A program made the position numbers and the translations under genes. Shown piece after piece: positions 1 through 12,385 of a stretch of 64,000 nt of DNA. The stretch's first letter is position 1. Each line of letters opens with the position of its first letter. The notes under the pieces were generated by a model that did no database searches, was not told where the DNA came from, and was given only the letters and a program-made list of their open reading frames with translations. Source of the DNA: Klebsiella africana. GTDB lineage: Bacteria > Pseudomonadota > Gammaproteobacteria > Enterobacterales > Enterobacteriaceae. Location of the stretch: the NCBI RefSeq assembly GCF_020526085.1, contig NZ_CP084874.1, positions 1,364,001-1,428,000 of the forward strand, written 5' to 3'.

Positions 1-103
1 TACCCTTGATAAAATGGACAAAGACCGCTTCCGCCAGAGCCTTGGCGGCCTGATCGAAGCCTACGAAGAAGTGGCTCACCGCCTGGGCGTTAAGCTCGAC
101 TAA
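1..103 (+). CDS. purC: PurC C-terminus (SAICAR synthase), partial
   Basis: Only the last 33 codons and the taa stop are inside the window; the reading frame begins at base 2. The residues read as the end of phosphoribosylaminoimidazole-succinocarboxamide synthase, including a [15 protein letters not shown] segment and a C-terminus of KLD, as in E. coli PurC. The enzyme joins aspartate to CAIR in cytosolic purine synthesis. It is followed by a clear hairpin terminator and then ypfJ, the same neighbour as in E. coli. The call is from the C-terminal sequence and synteny; the catalytic core lies outside the window. Confidence 0.9.
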   Translation, partial: TLDKMDKDRFRQSLGGLIEAYEEVAHRLGVKLD

Positions 104-112
104 CCCGCCCGC

Positions 113-146
113 CGCCAGAAGATGGCCTCATCTTCTGGCGTCTCTT
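113..146 (+). terminator. Rho-independent terminator after purC
   Basis: A perfect 12-bp stem (113-124 with 129-140) around a gcct loop is followed by a T-rich stretch (tctctt). It sits 10 bases after the purC stop and ahead of ypfJ. Confidence 0.75.
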
Positions 147-222
147 GCTGTTTCCTGTGGTAATCCTGCGCTGAACCGCCTACGATCTCTGCTATTGATA
201 CATAACAGGGAATGAGGTGCTT

Positions 223-1098
223 ATGCGCTGGCAAGGGCGTCGCGAAAGCGACAATGTTGAAGATCGACGTGGTCAATCTGGTTCGCCGTTCGGCGGGGGT
301 GGTGGCGGTGGCTTCCGGCTGCCAAGCGGGAAGGGCGGCATTGTGCTGCTGATTATTGTGCTGGTGGCGGGCTACTACGGTGTGGATTTGACCGGCATGC
401 TGACCGGTGAACCGATGCCGCAGCAGCAGACCTCCACGCAGCGCTCCATCAGTCCGAAAGACGATGAAGCGGCTAAGTTTACTTCGGTGATCCTGGCGAC
501 CACTGAAGATACCTGGGGACCGATCTTTGAAAAGATGGGCCGCCAGTACCCTCAGCCAAAGCTGGTACTCTACCGCGGCGCGACCCGCACCGGCTGCGGC
601 ACCGGTCAGTCGGTGATGGGGCCGTTCTACTGTCCTGCCGACAGTACGGTCTATATCGACCTGTCTTTCTACGATGAGATGAAAAATAAACTGGGCGCCG
701 ACGGCGACTTTGCCCAGGGGTACGTTATTGCTCATGAGGTGGGCCATCACGTGCAAAAATTGCTGGGCATTGAGCCGAAAGTCCGCCAGCAACAGCAGCA
801 TGCCACCCAGGCCGAAGCCAACCGCCTGTCGGTTAAGATGGAGCTGCAGGCGGACTGCTTCGCCGGCGTCTGGGGGCATAACATGCAACAGCAGGATATT
901 CTGGAAACCGGCGATCTGCAGGAGGCGCTGAACGCCGCCGAGGCCATCGGGGACGATCGTCTGCAGCAGCAGAGCCAGGGGCGGGTGGTGCCGGACAGCT
1001 TTACCCACGGCACCTCGAAACAACGTTATACCTGGTTCAAACGCGGTTTCGATAGCGGCGACCCGGCGCAGTGCAATACCTTCGGCAGCGCGCTGTAA
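223..1098 (+). CDS. ypfJ: YpfJ, putative neutral zinc metallopeptidase
   Basis: This 291-residue protein belongs to the YpfJ/zinc metallopeptidase family; its substrate is unknown. It has a glycine-rich N-terminal stretch (about residues 22-31), one membrane segment (about 38-56) and an HEVGH zinc-binding motif at residues 171-175, with a later [11 protein letters not shown] segment that probably supplies the third ligand. The bulk probably lies on the periplasmic side of the inner membrane. I chose the ATG at 223 over a GTG at 217 because a gagg ribosome site (214-217) lies five bases upstream and the [10 protein letters not shown] start matches E. coli. tmcA follows nine bases downstream, so the two are probably co-transcribed. 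Confidence 0.9.
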   Translation: MRWQGRRESDNVEDRRGQSGSPFGGGGGGGFRLPSGKGGIVLLIIVLVAGYYGVDLTGMLTGEPMPQQQTSTQRSISPKDDEAAKFTSVILATTEDTWGPIFEKMGRQYPQPKLVLYRGATRTGCGTGQSVMGPFYCPADSTVYIDLSFYDEMKNKLGADGDFAQGYVIAHEVGHHVQKLLGIEPKVRQQQQHATQAEANRLSVKMELQADCFAGVWGHNMQQQDILETGDLQEALNAAEAIGDDRLQQQSQGRVVPDSFTHGTSKQRYTWFKRGFDSGDPAQCNTFGSAL

Positions 1099-1107
1099 TC
1101 GCCGCTC

Positions 1108-3111
1108 ATGATGGAGGCGCTGCTTAACCTCACCGCGCAGATGGCGCGGGAGGGGATCCGTCGCCTGCTGGTGCTCAGCGGCGATGAAGACTGGATGCTG
1201 CAGCAGGCGCAGGCGCTGCGGGAGCGGCTCGGCGGCGATGGCCTGTGGGTTGGCCCTGAGCCGGTTTCAGCGCCCTGCGTGGCGCCTGGTGCCCTGAAGA
1301 CGCTGCTGGGGCGGGAAGTCATGCACGCCTTTTTCGATGCCCGGCGCGGGTTTGATGTGGCCGCCCTGGCCGCCCTGAGCGGTACGCTGCGGGCGGGAAG
1401 CTGGCTGGTGCTGCTGACGCCCCCTTTCGCCGACTGGCCGTCCCGGGCGGATGAGGACTCCCTGCGCTGGAGCGATACTCCTGACCCGATCTCTACCCCC
1501 AACTTTGTTCTCCGCTGTTGTCGGCAGTTTATCGCCGATCCGGAAGTGCTGCTCTGGCGGCAGTCGGACTCGCCGCGGCTCCCGCTGGCTGCCCCGCGCC
1601 CTGAGTGGCATCCCGCCGATGGCCGCCCCCAGGTCGAACAGGCGGCGATCCTTGAACAACTGATACGCCTGCCGCCCGGCATCGCAGCGGTGACGGCGGA
1701 GCGCGGGCGAGGTAAATCTGCCCTCGCGGGTATGCTGCTACGCCAGCTTGAGGGCGAGGCCATCGTCACCGCCCCAACGCGTAGCGCCATCGAGGTGCTG
1801 GCCAGCTTTGCCGGCGAGGCGTTACGTTTTATGGCGCCCGATGCGCTGCTGGCATCGAAAGAAGAGGCGGCGTGGCTGATTATCGATGAGGCCGCGGCGA
1901 TCCCGGCTCCGCTTCTCCGGCAGCTGGTGAGTCGTTTTCCCCGCACACTGCTCACTACGACGGTACAGGGGTATGAGGGAACTGGTCGCGGGTTCCTGCT
2001 TAAATTTTGCGCCAGCTTACCCCATCTGCAGATGTTCAGCCTGAACGCGCCGATCCGCTGGGCGGCGGGCTGTCCGCTGGAGTCGGCCATCAGTCAGCTG
2101 CTGATCTTTAGCGACGACGCATTTCGCGACTCGCCGACAGGGGAGGTAATGCTGGAGGCGGTCAATCAGTCCTGCTGGCAATCGCAGCCAGCGCTACCGG
2201 AGGCGATGTACCAGCTCTTGTCCGGGGCGCATTACCGCACGTCGCCTCTCGACCTGCGGCGCATGATGGATGCCCCGGGCCAGGTATTCCGCTGCGCTCG
2301 CGCTGGCGATGCGGTGGTGGGTGCGCTGTGGTTAGTAACCGAAGGCGGGCTGCCGCCCGAACTCAGCCAGGCGGTGTGGGCAGGATTTCGCCGGCCTCGC
2401 GGTAACCTGGTTGCCCAGTCGCTGGCGGCGCATGGCGGCAGTCCGCTGGCGGCGACGCTGCGCGGGCTACGGGTTAGTCGGATCGCCGTCCATCCCACCC
2501 GCCAGCGCGAAGGCCTGGGACAGATGATGATCGCGGATATCGCCGCCGATGCCGCAGGCTATGACTATCTGTCCGTCAGCTTCGGCTACACCGCCGAGCT
2601 GTGGCGCTTCTGGCAACGCTGCGGGTTTATCCTCGTGCGGTTGGGTACCCATCGGGAGGCCAGCAGTGGGTGCTACACTGCGATGGCCCTCTTTCCGTTG
2701 ACAGCGGCCGGGCGCCGACTGGCGCAGCACGAGGCGCAGCGGCTGCTGCGCGATGAATACTGGCTACGCCAGTGGCGGGATGAATCCGCGCCGCTGTCCG
2801 CCGCCGCAGACGCTATGCTTAGTGATGAGGACTGGCTGGAAGCGGCGAGCTTTGCCTTCGCCCAGCGCCCGCTGGCCGCGGCGCTGGGGTGTCTCAATCG
2901 CCTGCTGATGCAGGTCGACATGCCTTTGCCGGCCCTGCGGGGACGACTGCAGGGGGAAGAGGAGGCCGTACTCTGCGCCACTCTGCGGCTGACAGGACGT
3001 AAAGCTCTGCTGGCGAGATGGCGCCAGGAGGCCGCTGACGCTATGCATTTTCTTGATGCCGCGCGCGCAGAGACGCTGCGTCAGCAGGTGAAGCACCTGC
3101 AATTTTTTTAA
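1108..3111 (+). CDS. tmcA: TmcA, tRNA(Met) cytidine acetyltransferase
   Basis: TmcA uses acetyl-CoA and ATP to make N4-acetylcytidine at the wobble position of elongator tRNA-Met. The 667-residue protein has the family layout: an N-terminal DUF1726-like domain, a helicase-like ATPase with a P-loop (RGRGKSA, 199-205) and Walker B residues D260-E261 (DEAAAIP), then a GNAT domain around residues 455-500 (SRIAVHPTRQREGLG) and a C-terminal tRNA-binding tail. Length is close to the E. coli protein (about 671). The start is one of two tandem ATGs (1108 or 1111). No good Shine-Dalgarno precedes it, which fits translational coupling to ypfJ. Confidence 0.93.
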   Translation: MMEALLNLTAQMAREGIRRLLVLSGDEDWMLQQAQALRERLGGDGLWVGPEPVSAPCVAPGALKTLLGREVMHAFFDARRGFDVAALAALSGTLRAGSWLVLLTPPFADWPSRADEDSLRWSDTPDPISTPNFVLRCCRQFIADPEVLLWRQSDSPRLPLAAPRPEWHPADGRPQVEQAAILEQLIRLPPGIAAVTAERGRGKSALAGMLLRQLEGEAIVTAPTRSAIEVLASFAGEALRFMAPDALLASKEEAAWLIIDEAAAIPAPLLRQLVSRFPRTLLTTTVQGYEGTGRGFLLKFCASLPHLQMFSLNAPIRWAAGCPLESAISQLLIFSDDAFRDSPTGEVMLEAVNQSCWQSQPALPEAMYQLLSGAHYRTSPLDLRRMMDAPGQVFRCARAGDAVVGALWLVTEGGLPPELSQAVWAGFRRPRGNLVAQSLAAHGGSPLAATLRGLRVSRIAVHPTRQREGLGQMMIADIAADAAGYDYLSVSFGYTAELWRFWQRCGFILVRLGTHREASSGCYTAMALFPLTAAGRRLAQHEAQRLLRDEYWLRQWRDESAPLSAAADAMLSDEDWLEAASFAFAQRPLAAALGCLNRLLMQVDMPLPALRGRLQGEEEAVLCATLRLTGRKALLARWRQEAADAMHFLDAARAETLRQQVKHLQFF

Positions 3112-3187
3112 CTAACTCATTCAGTTAAATGGCATGGTCATATCTGGCGAGCGGCGTAAACTGCCCGCATTCACTAAGGAGACAGCC

Positions 3188-3883
3188 ATGAAACACGATC
3201 ATTTTATTGTTCAAAGCCCTGCGACGCCTGCGCAACAGCTGTTGCTGCTGTTTCATGGTGTAGGGGATAACCCGGTCTCCATGGGGCAAATCGGCAGCTG
3301 GTTCGCGCCACAGTTTCCCGATGCGCTGATCGTCAGTATCGGCGGGGTGGAGCCTTGCGGCCCCAACGGTCGGCAGTGGTTTTCGGTGCAGGGGGTGACG
3401 GAAGATAATCGTCAGCAGCGCATTGATGCCATTATGCCGACCTTCATTGAAATTGTGCGCTACTGGCAGGAGAAAAGCGGCGTCAGCCCGCTGGCCACGG
3501 CGCTGATCGGTTTCTCTCAGGGGGCGATTATGTCGCTGGAGAGTATCAAAGCGGCGCCGAATCTGGCTTCACGAGTGATCGCCTTTAATGGTCGCTATGC
3601 GACGTTGCCGCTCACAGCAACGACGGCCACCACCATTCACCTGATCCACGGGGGGGAAGATCGGGTTATCGATCTGGCATGGGCGGTGTCGGCCCAGGAG
3701 GCGCTGCAGCAGGCCGGCGGTGATGTAACGCTGGATATTGTTGACGATCTGGGGCATGCCATTGACGATCGTAGCATGCAGTTGGCGATCGAACGGCTGC
3801 GCTATACCGTGCCGAAGCACTATTTTGATGAGGCGCTGAGCGGCAGCACGCCAAAAGGGGATGATATCATCGAAATGCTGTAA
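3188..3883 (+). CDS. ypfH: YpfH, alpha/beta-hydrolase esterase
   Basis: This 231-residue cytosolic protein matches E. coli YpfH, a carboxylesterase with activity on short acyl esters. The nucleophile elbow GFSQG puts the serine at residue 110; an Asp in the GGED segment and the His of DLGHAID would complete the triad. Start choice: ATG 3188 is preceded by 'aagga' at a suitable distance and matches the family N-terminus MKHDHF. A longer frame back to 3134 lacks this support. The gene has its own 76-base upstream gap after tmcA and ends at a short hairpin. Confidence 0.88.
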   Translation: MKHDHFIVQSPATPAQQLLLLFHGVGDNPVSMGQIGSWFAPQFPDALIVSIGGVEPCGPNGRQWFSVQGVTEDNRQQRIDAIMPTFIEIVRYWQEKSGVSPLATALIGFSQGAIMSLESIKAAPNLASRVIAFNGRYATLPLTATTATTIHLIHGGEDRVIDLAWAVSAQEALQQAGGDVTLDIVDDLGHAIDDRSMQLAIERLRYTVPKHYFDEALSGSTPKGDDIIEML

Positions 3884-3901
3884 CCCCGACGAGCGGGGTT
3901 A
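3881..3901. terminator. Hairpin between convergent ypfH and ypfN
   Basis: An 8-bp perfect stem (3881-3888 with 3894-3901) with an acgag loop begins at the ypfH stop codon. There is no strong T-tract, so termination is inferred from position only. Confidence 0.45.
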
Positions 3902-3931
3902 CAGGCGGTCTGCACTGCGTTACGGGCGGAT

Positions 3932-4135
3932 TTACGGTTTCTTCGACTGGTCGTGCTTCGGCCAGTCGTCGTCATCGTCCCATTTATCGTTAAAATCACG
4001 GTGTGGTGGCAGATCGGGTTTGTCATTGAGGAATTTTTTGTGGTCAACGCGGTTCAGATCTTTGATCACGTTGATAATGACCCCCACTAAAAAAACCAGC
4101 ACCAGAATCCACCAGTGTTTAATAAGCCATTCCAT
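3932..4135 (-). CDS. ypfN: YpfN, small membrane protein (UPF0370)
   Basis: This 67-residue protein has one N-terminal membrane helix (about residues 4-24, [17 protein letters not shown]). A charged cytoplasmic tail follows, ending in a run of five aspartates (DKWDDDDDW) and basic residues. It matches E. coli YpfN almost residue for residue. The function is unknown. It lies 26 bases downstream of dapE on the same strand and is probably in its transcript. Confidence 0.88.
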   Translation of the reverse strand: MEWLIKHWWILVLVFLVGVIINVIKDLNRVDHKKFLNDKPDLPPHRDFNDKWDDDDDWPKHDQSKKP

Positions 4136-4161
4136 GCGCGCTTCCTCTTTACGTCAATTCG

Positions 4162-5289
4162 TCAGGCGACCAGCTGTTCCATGACGCGTTGATACATCCG
4201 CGCCAGCAGCTGCAGGTCGGCGGCGTTCACACATTCATTAATTTTGTGAATCGTTGCGTTCACGGGGCCCAGCTCAACCACTTGCGCCCCCATGCGCGCG
4301 ATAAACCGTCCGTCTGAGGTGCCGCCGTTGGTCAACAGCTGCGGTTTGATCTCATTATAGTGCTCAATCGCATTGACGACCGCATCCACCAGTTTGCCGC
4401 GCCCGGTGAGGAACGGCTGGCCGGAGAGCCACCACTCCACGCTGTAACGCAGCTGGTATTTTTCCAGCAGGGCGACCACCCGGGCTTTGATCATCTCGTC
4501 CGTCAGTTCCGTACTGAAGCGGAAGTTGAACTGAACGAACATATCGCCAGGGATCACGTTGTTGCTGCCGGTGCCGGACTGCACGTTGGCAATCTGCATG
4601 CTGGTCGGCGGGAAGTATTCATTGCCTTTATCCCACTCGATATTGACCAGCTCCGCCAGCATCGGCGCTGCGCGATGGACGGGGTTATCGGCTAGGTGCG
4701 GATAGGCGACATGGCCCTGCACGCCGTGAATGGTCAGGTTGCAGGTCAGCGAGCCGCGGCGGCCGTTTTTCACCACATCGCCGACCACTTCAGTACTGGA
4801 GGGCTCGCCGACCAGGCAGTAGTCCAGGCGCTCATTGCGCGCCATCAGTGTCTCCACCACTTTGACGGTACCGTTTTTCGCGCTGGCCTCTTCATCAGAG
4901 GTGATCAAAAACGCCAGTCGGCCCCGATGGTTCGGGTACTGCGCGACAAAACGCTCTGCGGCAACCACCATCGCCGCCAGCGAGCCTTTCATATCCGCTG
5001 CGCCACGGCCAAACAGCATGCCGTCGCGGATGGTCGGTTCGAAGGGCGGATTGATCCAGCGGTCGGCGTCGCCTGCCGGAACCACGTCGGTGTGGCCGGC
5101 GAAGGCCAGCGTCTCACCGTGGCCGCGCCAGGCCCAGAAATTCTGTGTATCGCCGAAATCCATCGGTTCAACGGTAAAGCCGATCGCACGCAAGCGTTCA
5201 ATCATTAACGCCTGACATCCCGCATCATCGGGGCTAAGGGAAGGGCGGCGAATAAGCTGCTGAGCCAGCTCAATGACCGGGCAAGACAT
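4162..5289 (-). CDS. dapE: DapE, succinyl-diaminopimelate desuccinylase
   Basis: DapE hydrolyses N-succinyl-LL-diaminopimelate, giving LL-DAP for lysine and peptidoglycan. The 375-residue length equals the E. coli enzyme. M20 dizinc peptidase motifs are visible: [12 protein letters not shown] with H66 and D68, the bridging D99 in GRGAADMKG, and the catalytic glutamate pair E134-E135 in TSDEEAS. A dimerisation domain occupies roughly residues 180-290. The gene lies 3 bases after yffB on the same strand, so they form an operon (yffB-dapE-ypfN). Confidence 0.96.
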   Translation of the reverse strand: MSCPVIELAQQLIRRPSLSPDDAGCQALMIERLRAIGFTVEPMDFGDTQNFWAWRGHGETLAFAGHTDVVPAGDADRWINPPFEPTIRDGMLFGRGAADMKGSLAAMVVAAERFVAQYPNHRGRLAFLITSDEEASAKNGTVKVVETLMARNERLDYCLVGEPSSTEVVGDVVKNGRRGSLTCNLTIHGVQGHVAYPHLADNPVHRAAPMLAELVNIEWDKGNEYFPPTSMQIANVQSGTGSNNVIPGDMFVQFNFRFSTELTDEMIKARVVALLEKYQLRYSVEWWLSGQPFLTGRGKLVDAVVNAIEHYNEIKPQLLTNGGTSDGRFIARMGAQVVELGPVNATIHKINECVNAADLQLLARMYQRVMEQLVA

Positions 5290-5292
5290 AGA

Positions 5293-5646
5293 CTATACCT
5301 CGTTAAACTGCTGATAACTTGCTTCACTAAAACCCAGCAGCATAGGACGACCGGGCGCACAGAGCAATGGGCGTTTGATAATAGCCGGCATTTCCAGCAT
5401 CAGTGCGGCGGCGGCATCGGCATTATCGATACTGTTGCGCAGCGACTCATCCAGCTTGCGCCAGGTGGTACCGCGGGTATTCAGCAGCGCCTGCCAGCCA
5501 AGCTCAGCAATAAAGGTATCCAGTTGCGCGCGATCAAGGCCATCAGCGCGGTAGTCATGAAAGCGATACGCAATCTGGTGCGCTTCCAGCCAGCGACGGG
5601 CTTTTTTAATGGTATCGCAGTTTTTAATTCCATACATGGTAAGCAT
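5293..5646 (-). CDS. yffB: YffB, ArsC/Spx-family reductase-like protein
   Basis: This 117-residue thioredoxin-fold protein of the ArsC family matches E. coli YffB (118 residues). The single conserved cysteine is at position 10 in [12 protein letters not shown]. coli YffB is reported to bind glutathione; its cellular role is unsettled and arsenate reduction should not be assumed. I placed the start at the ATG at 5646 ([10 protein letters not shown]), preceded by 'aaagg' eight bases away. A frame extending to 5667 adds seven residues not seen in the family. Confidence 0.85.
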   Translation of the reverse strand: MLTMYGIKNCDTIKKARRWLEAHQIAYRFHDYRADGLDRAQLDTFIAELGWQALLNTRGTTWRKLDESLRNSIDNADAAAALMLEMPAIIKRPLLCAPGRPMLLGFSEASYQQFNEV

Positions 5647-6011
5647 CGATAAACCTTTTACATTCAATTAAGCGGCTAACTCAGATATTTCCGAATATAT
5701 AAGTCTTACTGAAATAATACGTGATTCAGATGAATAAATATAACTTTTTACCTGATGACTGTTTTCGAGGAAGGGGTGATTAAATTTTGCGCAGCGTTGG
5801 GCGTGATGTGAGGCTATTAACCGTAGCGTAAAAATATTTCTGGATGTTGCTCTGCGTCACATTATGTTTACATACGAAGCGGCATAGTAGCAGCAAGCAG
5901 AGGTTTTATCTCTGTTAGCAGTCCATAAGGCAATCAGAGCAATAGGGGAGCACAACTTCCCACCGGCAATGAAGTTATATAGAATCGACCATAATAATAA
6001 GAGAGGCTATT
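5647..6011. other. 365-base intergenic region, yffB to ypfM
   Basis: This divergent gap must hold the yffB-dapE promoter (leftward) and the ypfM promoter (rightward). It is AT-richer than its surroundings. I see a small hairpin (5898-5902 with 5910-5914) and no convincing -35/-10 pair at standard spacing. No further coding frame is supported. Confidence 0.5.
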
Positions 6012-6071
6012 ATGATTGAACGTGAACTGGGGAACTGGAAAGATTTTATTGAAGGCATGCTTCGTAAATAA
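6012..6071 (+). CDS. ypfM: YpfM, 19-residue small protein
   Basis: The frame encodes 19 residues beginning MIERELGNWK and ending MLRK. I recall the E. coli small protein YpfM as differing at only one residue (Val for Gly near the C-terminus). A strong ribosome site, gagagg (6001-6006), lies five bases before the ATG. The function is unknown; the peptide is amphipathic and not an obvious membrane protein. It converges on acrD, with a shared terminator between them. Confidence 0.8.
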   Translation: MIERELGNWKDFIEGMLRK

Positions 6072-6137
6072 ATTTCCGCAATGTGAGCAGGGGGATAACG
6101 CGACGTAAATAAGCGCGTCATGGTTCTGAACACATAA

Positions 6138-6166
6138 AAAAGGCGACCTCAAAGGTCGCCTTTTCT
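6138..6166. terminator. Bidirectional terminator between ypfM and acrD
   Basis: A perfect 12-bp stem (6138-6149 with 6153-6164) around a caa loop carries an A-run on its left arm and a T-run on its right. It can therefore act on both convergent transcripts. Confidence 0.85.
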
Positions 6167-6198
6167 GTTATTACGGCTCGATGCCAGAGCCCGACGGC

Positions 6199-9100
6199 TT
6201 ATTGCGGACGCTCCTTTAGCGGAAAGCGGCGACGCACCAGCACAAAGAACAACGGCACGAAAAAGATCGCCAGCACGGTGGCGGAGATCATCCCGCCCAT
6301 CACCCCGGTGCCGACCGCATGCTGGCTGCCGGAACCGGCCCCGGTGCTGGTTGCCATCGGCAGGACGCCGAAGATAAACGCCAGCGAGGTCATCAGGATA
6401 GGGCGCAGGCGCTGTCGGCAGGCCGACAGCGTGGCGCTGAGCAGATCCTGGCCTTTCTCGTTGAGCTCATTGGCGAACTCGACGATCAGAATGGCGTTTT
6501 TCGCCGACAGGCCGATCACCGTTAACAGACCCACCTGGAAGTAGACATCATTCTCCAGGCCGCGCATCCAGGTCGCCAGCAGGGCGCCAATCACCCCGAG
6601 CGGAACCACCAGCATCACCGAGAATGGCACCGACCAGCTCTCGTACAGCGCCGCCAGGCACAGGAACACCACCAGCAGAGAAATCGCGTACAGTGCCGGC
6701 GCCTGAGCACCAGAGAGGCGTTCCTGGTAGGACATGGCAGTCCATTCAAGGCCAAAGCCGGTAGGCAACTGGGCGGCCAGCTTCTCCATCATGTCCATCG
6801 CGGTGCCGGTACTGATGCCCGGCGCCGCTTCACCGACGATCTCCACCGCCGAGTAGCCATTGTAGCGCTCCAGCCGCGGCGAGCCGGTCTCCCAGCGCGA
6901 GGTGGCGAAAGCCGAGAACGGCACCATCGTACCGCTGCTGTTGCGCACGTACCAGAGATTGATATCGTCAGGCAGCATCCGGTATTTCGCCGCCGCCTGG
7001 ACGTAAACTTTCTTCACCCGGCCGCGATCCATAAAGTCGTTAACGTAGCTCGACCCCCACGCGGTTTGCAGCGTATCGTTAATGTCGTCGATAGAGACGC
7101 CCAGCGCCTGCGCTTTACGCTGATCGATATCGACCTGCAGCTGCGGGCTGTCATCGAGCCCGTTATGCCGGACGCGGGTCAACAGCGGATTTTTGCCGGC
7201 CAGCTCAAGCAGCGTATCGCGCGCCGCCATCAGCGCATCGTGCCCCTTCCCGGCATGATCCTCCAGCTCCATATCGAAGCCTGCCGAACTGCCGAGGCCG
7301 CTGATTGCTGGCGGGCTGCTGGCGATAACCCGCGCTTCGTTAATCTGATTAAACGCTTTGGTGGCGCGTTCAATAATGGCAAAGGAGGAGCCGGTTTGCG
7401 GATCGCGCTGTTCCCAGTCTTTGAGACGAACGAACATGCGGGCCACGTTCTGCCCGTTGCCGCCGGGGCCGGAGCCAACGGTAGCGAACACTGACTCGAC
7501 GTTCTGTTTCTCGTTATTGAGGAAGTAATCTTCCGCTTTCTGCACCACTTTCAGCGTCTGCTGCTGAGTGGCGCCGCTTGGCAACTGTACCGAGGTGGTG
7601 AACATTCCCCGGTCTTCCAGCGGCAGGAACGAGGTCGGCAGATGCAGGAACAAGAACACCATCCCGCCGAGCAGCACGACGTAGATCAGCATCCAGCGCA
7701 GCGAGCGGTGCAGGATTTTTCCGACAAAGGTTTCATAGCGGCTGGCGCTGCGGTTGAAGGTACGGTTGAACCAGCCGAAGAAGCCTTTCTTCTCATGCGA
7801 TTCGCCTGGCTTAACCGGCTTGAGCAGCGTGGCGCAGAGGGCTGGAGTGAGGATCATCGCCACCAGCACCGAGAGAACCATCGCTGCAACGATTGTGATG
7901 GAGAACTGGCGATAGATAGCCCCGGTGGTGCCGCCGAAGAAGGCCATTGGCACAAACACCGCCGACAGCACCATGGCGATCCCTACCAGGGCGCCCTGAA
8001 TTTGCCCCATCGATTTGCGGGTCGCCTCGCGCGGCGACAGCCCTTCCTCGCTCATGATGCGCTCGACGTTCTCCACCACCACGATGGCGTCATCCACCAG
8101 CAGGCCGATCGCCAGCACCATCGCGAACATCGTCAGAGTATTGATGCTATAGCCAAAAGCGTATAGCACCGCGAAAGTACCCATCAGCACCACCGGCACG
8201 GCGATCGTCGGGATCAGGGTGGCGCGGAAGTTCTGCAGGAACAGGTACATCACGAGGAAGACCAGCAGTATCGCCTCCAGCAGGGTTTTCACCACGTCGG
8301 TGATAGAGGCTTTCACAAAGGAGGTGGTCTCGTAGGCAACTTTATATTCCAGACCGTGGGGGAAAAATTGCGACAGCTCATTGAGGCGAGCGATCACGCG
8401 CTCCGCCGTGGCCATTTCATTGGCGCCGGAAGCGAGTTTGATCCCGAGCCCGGAAGCGGCCTGACGGTTGTAGCGGCTAAGATAGTCGTACTTTTCCGCC
8501 CCCATCTCGACGGTAGCGACATCGCCCAGCGTCACCTCTGAACCATCCTGATTGACGCGCAGAGTGATATTGCGGAACTGCTCCGGGGTTTGCAGCAGAG
8601 ATTGCGAGTTGATGGTGGCGTTCAGCGCTTGCTTATCGACCGAAGGCGTCCCGCCAAGCTGGCCGACGGCAATCTGGGCGTTCTGCGAACTGATGGCGTC
8701 GGTAACATCCTTGGTGGTCATCTGGTAGCTGTTGAGCTTCGCCGGGTCGAGCCAGATGCGCATTGAGTATTGCGAGCCGTAGGCGTCGATATCCCCCACG
8801 CCGTTGACACGGCTGAGCGGGTCCTGGATGTTACTGGCGACGTAGTCGGCGATATCTTGTTTATCCATACTGCCGTCAGTGGAGACGAAGGCGAGGGTCA
8901 GGATATTGGTATCACCGGTCTTGCGCACCGTCACCCCCTGGTTTTGCACCGCCTGCGGCAGTTTACGCATCGCCGACTGCAGCTGGTTCTGAACTTGCTG
9001 TACGGCTTCGTCCGGGTCGGTACCAGCGGTAAAGCTAAGGGTGATCGTCGCCTGGCCGGTGGCGCTGCTCTGAGAGGACATATACATCAGGTTATCGAGG

Positions 9101-9312
9101 CCGGTCATATTTTGCTCGATAACCTGGGTGACGGTATTTTCCAGGGTTTGCGCGGAGGCGCCCGGATAGTTGGCGGTGATCCGCACATTCGGCGGGGCCA
9201 GGTCGGGATACTGTTCAACCGGAAGCGACAAAATGGCAAGGGTGCCCGTCAGGCATAACAGGATTGCCAGCACCCACGCGAAAATGGGGCGATCGATAAA
9301 GAAATTCGCCAT
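6199..9312 (-). CDS. acrD: AcrD, RND multidrug/aminoglycoside efflux pump
   Basis: AcrD is a proton-driven inner-membrane RND transporter that works with AcrA and TolC to export aminoglycosides, bile salts and other amphiphiles. The 1037 residues equal the E. coli length, and the N-terminus [15 protein letters not shown] matches it rather than AcrB. The relay aspartates in the [12 protein letters not shown] segment (TM4) and the lysine in [13 protein letters not shown] (TM10) are present. It is monocistronic: no membrane-fusion gene is adjacent. A BaeR-like box lies upstream (9384-9401). Confidence 0.95.
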   Translation of the reverse strand: MANFFIDRPIFAWVLAILLCLTGTLAILSLPVEQYPDLAPPNVRITANYPGASAQTLENTVTQVIEQNMTGLDNLMYMSSQSSATGQATITLSFTAGTDPDEAVQQVQNQLQSAMRKLPQAVQNQGVTVRKTGDTNILTLAFVSTDGSMDKQDIADYVASNIQDPLSRVNGVGDIDAYGSQYSMRIWLDPAKLNSYQMTTKDVTDAISSQNAQIAVGQLGGTPSVDKQALNATINSQSLLQTPEQFRNITLRVNQDGSEVTLGDVATVEMGAEKYDYLSRYNRQAASGLGIKLASGANEMATAERVIARLNELSQFFPHGLEYKVAYETTSFVKASITDVVKTLLEAILLVFLVMYLFLQNFRATLIPTIAVPVVLMGTFAVLYAFGYSINTLTMFAMVLAIGLLVDDAIVVVENVERIMSEEGLSPREATRKSMGQIQGALVGIAMVLSAVFVPMAFFGGTTGAIYRQFSITIVAAMVLSVLVAMILTPALCATLLKPVKPGESHEKKGFFGWFNRTFNRSASRYETFVGKILHRSLRWMLIYVVLLGGMVFLFLHLPTSFLPLEDRGMFTTSVQLPSGATQQQTLKVVQKAEDYFLNNEKQNVESVFATVGSGPGGNGQNVARMFVRLKDWEQRDPQTGSSFAIIERATKAFNQINEARVIASSPPAISGLGSSAGFDMELEDHAGKGHDALMAARDTLLELAGKNPLLTRVRHNGLDDSPQLQVDIDQRKAQALGVSIDDINDTLQTAWGSSYVNDFMDRGRVKKVYVQAAAKYRMLPDDINLWYVRNSSGTMVPFSAFATSRWETGSPRLERYNGYSAVEIVGEAAPGISTGTAMDMMEKLAAQLPTGFGLEWTAMSYQERLSGAQAPALYAISLLVVFLCLAALYESWSVPFSVMLVVPLGVIGALLATWMRGLENDVYFQVGLLTVIGLSAKNAILIVEFANELNEKGQDLLSATLSACRQRLRPILMTSLAFIFGVLPMATSTGAGSGSQHAVGTGVMGGMISATVLAIFFVPLFFVLVRRRFPLKERPQ

Positions 9313-11667
<2,355 letters not shown>

Positions 11668-11675
11668 CGACAAAC

Positions 11676-11724
11676 CCGGCCCCGCAGCGTAGTATGTGGA
11701 CGTCCTTTTACGCTGTGGGGTCGG
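11676..11724 (+). promoter_or_regulatory. Hairpin covering the nudK ribosome site
   Basis: Bases 11676-11691 can pair with 11709-11724 in a 16-bp stem with two G-U pairs, ending one base before the nudK ATG at 11726. The only plausible Shine-Dalgarno (gtgggg, ending 11720) is inside the 3' arm. There is no T-tract, so it is not a typical terminator of aegA. Confidence 0.55.
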
Positions 11725-11725
11725 T

Positions 11726-12322
11726 ATGTCACTCAATATTCACGTCATTAAAGATAAAATCCTCTCTGAGAACTGGTTCGTGTTACGCAACATGACCTAT
11801 GAGCTGACGCGCGCGGATGGCAGCGTTGTGCGCCATAAGCGCGAGGTCTACGATCGCGGCAACGGCGCCACCGTGCTGCTGTACAACCGCCGTAAGCAGA
11901 CGGTGGTGCTGGTGCGCCAGTTCCGGGTCGCTACCTGGGTCAATGGTAATCATGACGGCATGCTGATTGAAACCTGCGCCGGGCTGCTGGACAACGACGA
12001 GCCAGAGGCCTGCATTCGTAAAGAGGCGGTGGAAGAGACCGGTTATGAAGTGGGCGAGGTGAAGAAGCTGTTTGAGCTGTTTATGTCGCCAGGGGGCGTC
12101 ACCGAAGTGGTGCACTTCTTTATCGCTGAGTACAGCGACGCGCAGCGAACCACCAGCGGCGGCGGGGTGGATGACGAAGCCATTGAGGTGCTGGAGCTGC
12201 CCTTTAGCCAGGCGCTGCAGATGGTGGCCAACGGCGAGATCCGTGACGGTAAGGCGGTCATTCTGCTGCAGTATCTGCAAACCTCCGGCCTGATGTCCGG
12301 GAACTCTGATAAATCCGATTGA
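11726..12322 (+). CDS. nudK: NudK, GDP-mannose pyrophosphatase
   Basis: NudK is a Nudix hydrolase that cleaves GDP-mannose and related sugar nucleotides. The 198-residue protein carries a Nudix box at about residues 85-107 ([22 protein letters not shown]), with the REAVEETG-type core present as KEAVEETG. The start [11 protein letters not shown] at 11726 matches the E. coli alignment; an in-frame start at 11696 would run through the hairpin and lacks family support. It lies 58 bases after aegA. The C-terminus is slightly longer than in E. coli (about 191 residues). Confidence 0.88.
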   Translation: MSLNIHVIKDKILSENWFVLRNMTYELTRADGSVVRHKREVYDRGNGATVLLYNRRKQTVVLVRQFRVATWVNGNHDGMLIETCAGLLDNDEPEACIRKEAVEETGYEVGEVKKLFELFMSPGGVTEVVHFFIAEYSDAQRTTSGGGVDDEAIEVLELPFSQALQMVANGEIRDGKAVILLQYLQTSGLMSGNSDKSD

Positions 12323-12385
12323 GTAAGCGGCTGCCGTTGTCCAGGATAGGCGCCGTGGTGGGGTTTATCTGGGGTCGGGCGGTTC

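Noticed and set aside
1026..2090. Long minus-strand frames opposite tmcA, aegA, eutE and ligA
   Set aside because: They are antisense shadows produced by GC-rich codon use; they are Arg/His/Ser-rich, without domains or ribosome sites.
5934..6152. 72-codon minus-strand frame over ypfM
   Set aside because: It reads through the ypfM-acrD terminator and is antisense to the conserved ypfM peptide.
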